Origin: Anaerolineales bacterium
GTDB taxonomy: Bacteria > Chloroflexota > Anaerolineae > Anaerolineales > Villigracilaceae
Assembly: GCA_024763295.1 (NCBI GenBank)
Contig: JANTFU010000180.1
Location: 1-5,181 of the forward strand
Reading direction: 5' to 3'
DNA length: 5,181 nucleotides
The position numbers and the translations under genes were made by a program. Below the pieces are notes generated by a model. It made no database searches. It saw nothing but the letters and a program-made list of their open reading frames with translations, and was not told where the DNA came from. Shown in pieces: positions 4,854-5,181 of this stretch. How positions within the stretch are numbered: the stretch's first letter is position 1; each line of letters begins with the position of its first letter.

Positions 4854-5181
4854 AAATTTGGCGTCTACTTCTCAAATCCCTCTTGCTTTTTGCCATCTTA
4901 AATTTTTTACTCGTTGCAATTGCGCCGGGCTTTGGCTTCACGCCGTCCCTTTACAACGCGCTTGTCCCCGGGCGTGAACGTTTGCCTTTTGGCGAAAGCC
5001 CCGCCGCCTACAACTTGAGCCTTTTCGACATCGACGCGATGTTTGCCGCGCACGAGATCGCTGTGCCCAAAGCCGCGGACGAGTTTCGTGTAGTAGTGAT
5101 TGGCGATTCGTCGATTTGGGGGACGCTTTTACGCCCCGATGAAACCCTAACGGGGCAACTCAATACGCTTGGTTTGCAAAC
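4850..5181 (+). CDS. SGNH-family (AlgJ/DltD-like) membrane protein, 3' end missing
   Basis: The first 110 codons are present and the frame is open to the window end. Residues 5-25 form a single N-terminal signal anchor, so the catalytic domain should face outside. An unfamiliar linker (26-77) leads to a beta strand and SGNH block I: RVVVIGDSSIWGTLL at 80-94, with Ser87 the predicted nucleophile, then RPDETLTGQL. The later Asp/His block lies outside the window. AlgJ, AlgX, PatB and DltD, partners of MBOAT proteins, use this fold to place acyl groups on polysaccharides, so this is probably the extracytoplasmic transferase of the cluster. A ribosome binding site GGAG (4839-4842) lies 7 nt before the ATG, and the start overlaps the MBOAT stop as ATGA, indicating translational coupling. 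A hydrolase role cannot be excluded from this fragment. Confidence 0.85.
   Translation, partial: MKIWRLLLKSLLLFAILNFLLVAIAPGFGFTPSLYNALVPGRERLPFGESPAAYNLSLFDIDAMFAAHEIAVPKAADEFRVVVIGDSSIWGTLLRPDETLTGQLNTLGLQ

Overview
The window looks like a piece of a bacterial chromosome of middling GC content. It holds two universally conserved housekeeping genes, ftsY and prfB, flanked by less conserved genes. I suspect Chloroflexota (Anaerolineae-like), judging by the style of the intergenic repeats (short ACGCNNY arrays, CTTCGACT/CTCAGGGA palindromes, tandem AGTCCGCT hairpins) and the lineage feel of the proteins. This is recollection-based inference, not proof. No rRNA, tRNA, CRISPR array, IS element or phage gene is visible.

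Left part (1-1395): an OsmC/Ohr-fold protein of the YhfA-like type reads leftward and runs off the window. It diverges from ftsY (SRP receptor GTPase), which reads rightward. The 69-bp gap contains a perfect 9-bp inverted repeat that carries an extended -10 element on each strand. The ftsY -10 lies so close to the ATG, and a ribosome binding site is so clearly absent, that a leaderless ftsY mRNA is likely.

Middle (1396-2859): prfB (release factor 2) follows ftsY. It carries the classical +1 programmed frameshift (GGAG, 3 nt, CTT TGA C), so the real protein is 360 aa from the ATG at 1455 and not the simple open frame starting at 1480. A 12-bp RNA hairpin straddles the prfB stop codon. The 321-bp gap behind it has no convincing gene but contains two separate inverted-repeat elements.

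Right part (2860-5181): a small lipoprotein with four cysteines in its mature part is followed by a tight three-gene cluster. The cluster is an overlooked 40-aa single-span membrane microprotein ending in WIYQGF, an AlgI/DltB-type MBOAT acyltransferase that starts on the base after the microprotein's stop codon, and an SGNH/AlgJ/DltD-like membrane-anchored protein (GDSS motif) that overlaps the MBOAT gene by ATGA and is cut by the window end. The microprotein's C-terminus matches the pattern of DltX (...FIYxxF-COOH) of teichoic-acid D-alanylation. The cluster therefore looks like a Dlt-like acyl relay (MBOAT, then Tyr on the microprotein, then SGNH transferase, then a surface glycan) in a locus with no dltA/dltC in view. 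This is the most interesting content of the window.

The ftsY-prfB junction and the lipoprotein-microprotein junction share the same architecture: one inverted copy, then three direct 7-nt ACGCNNY-type units whose last unit runs into the next gene's ribosome binding site or start codon.
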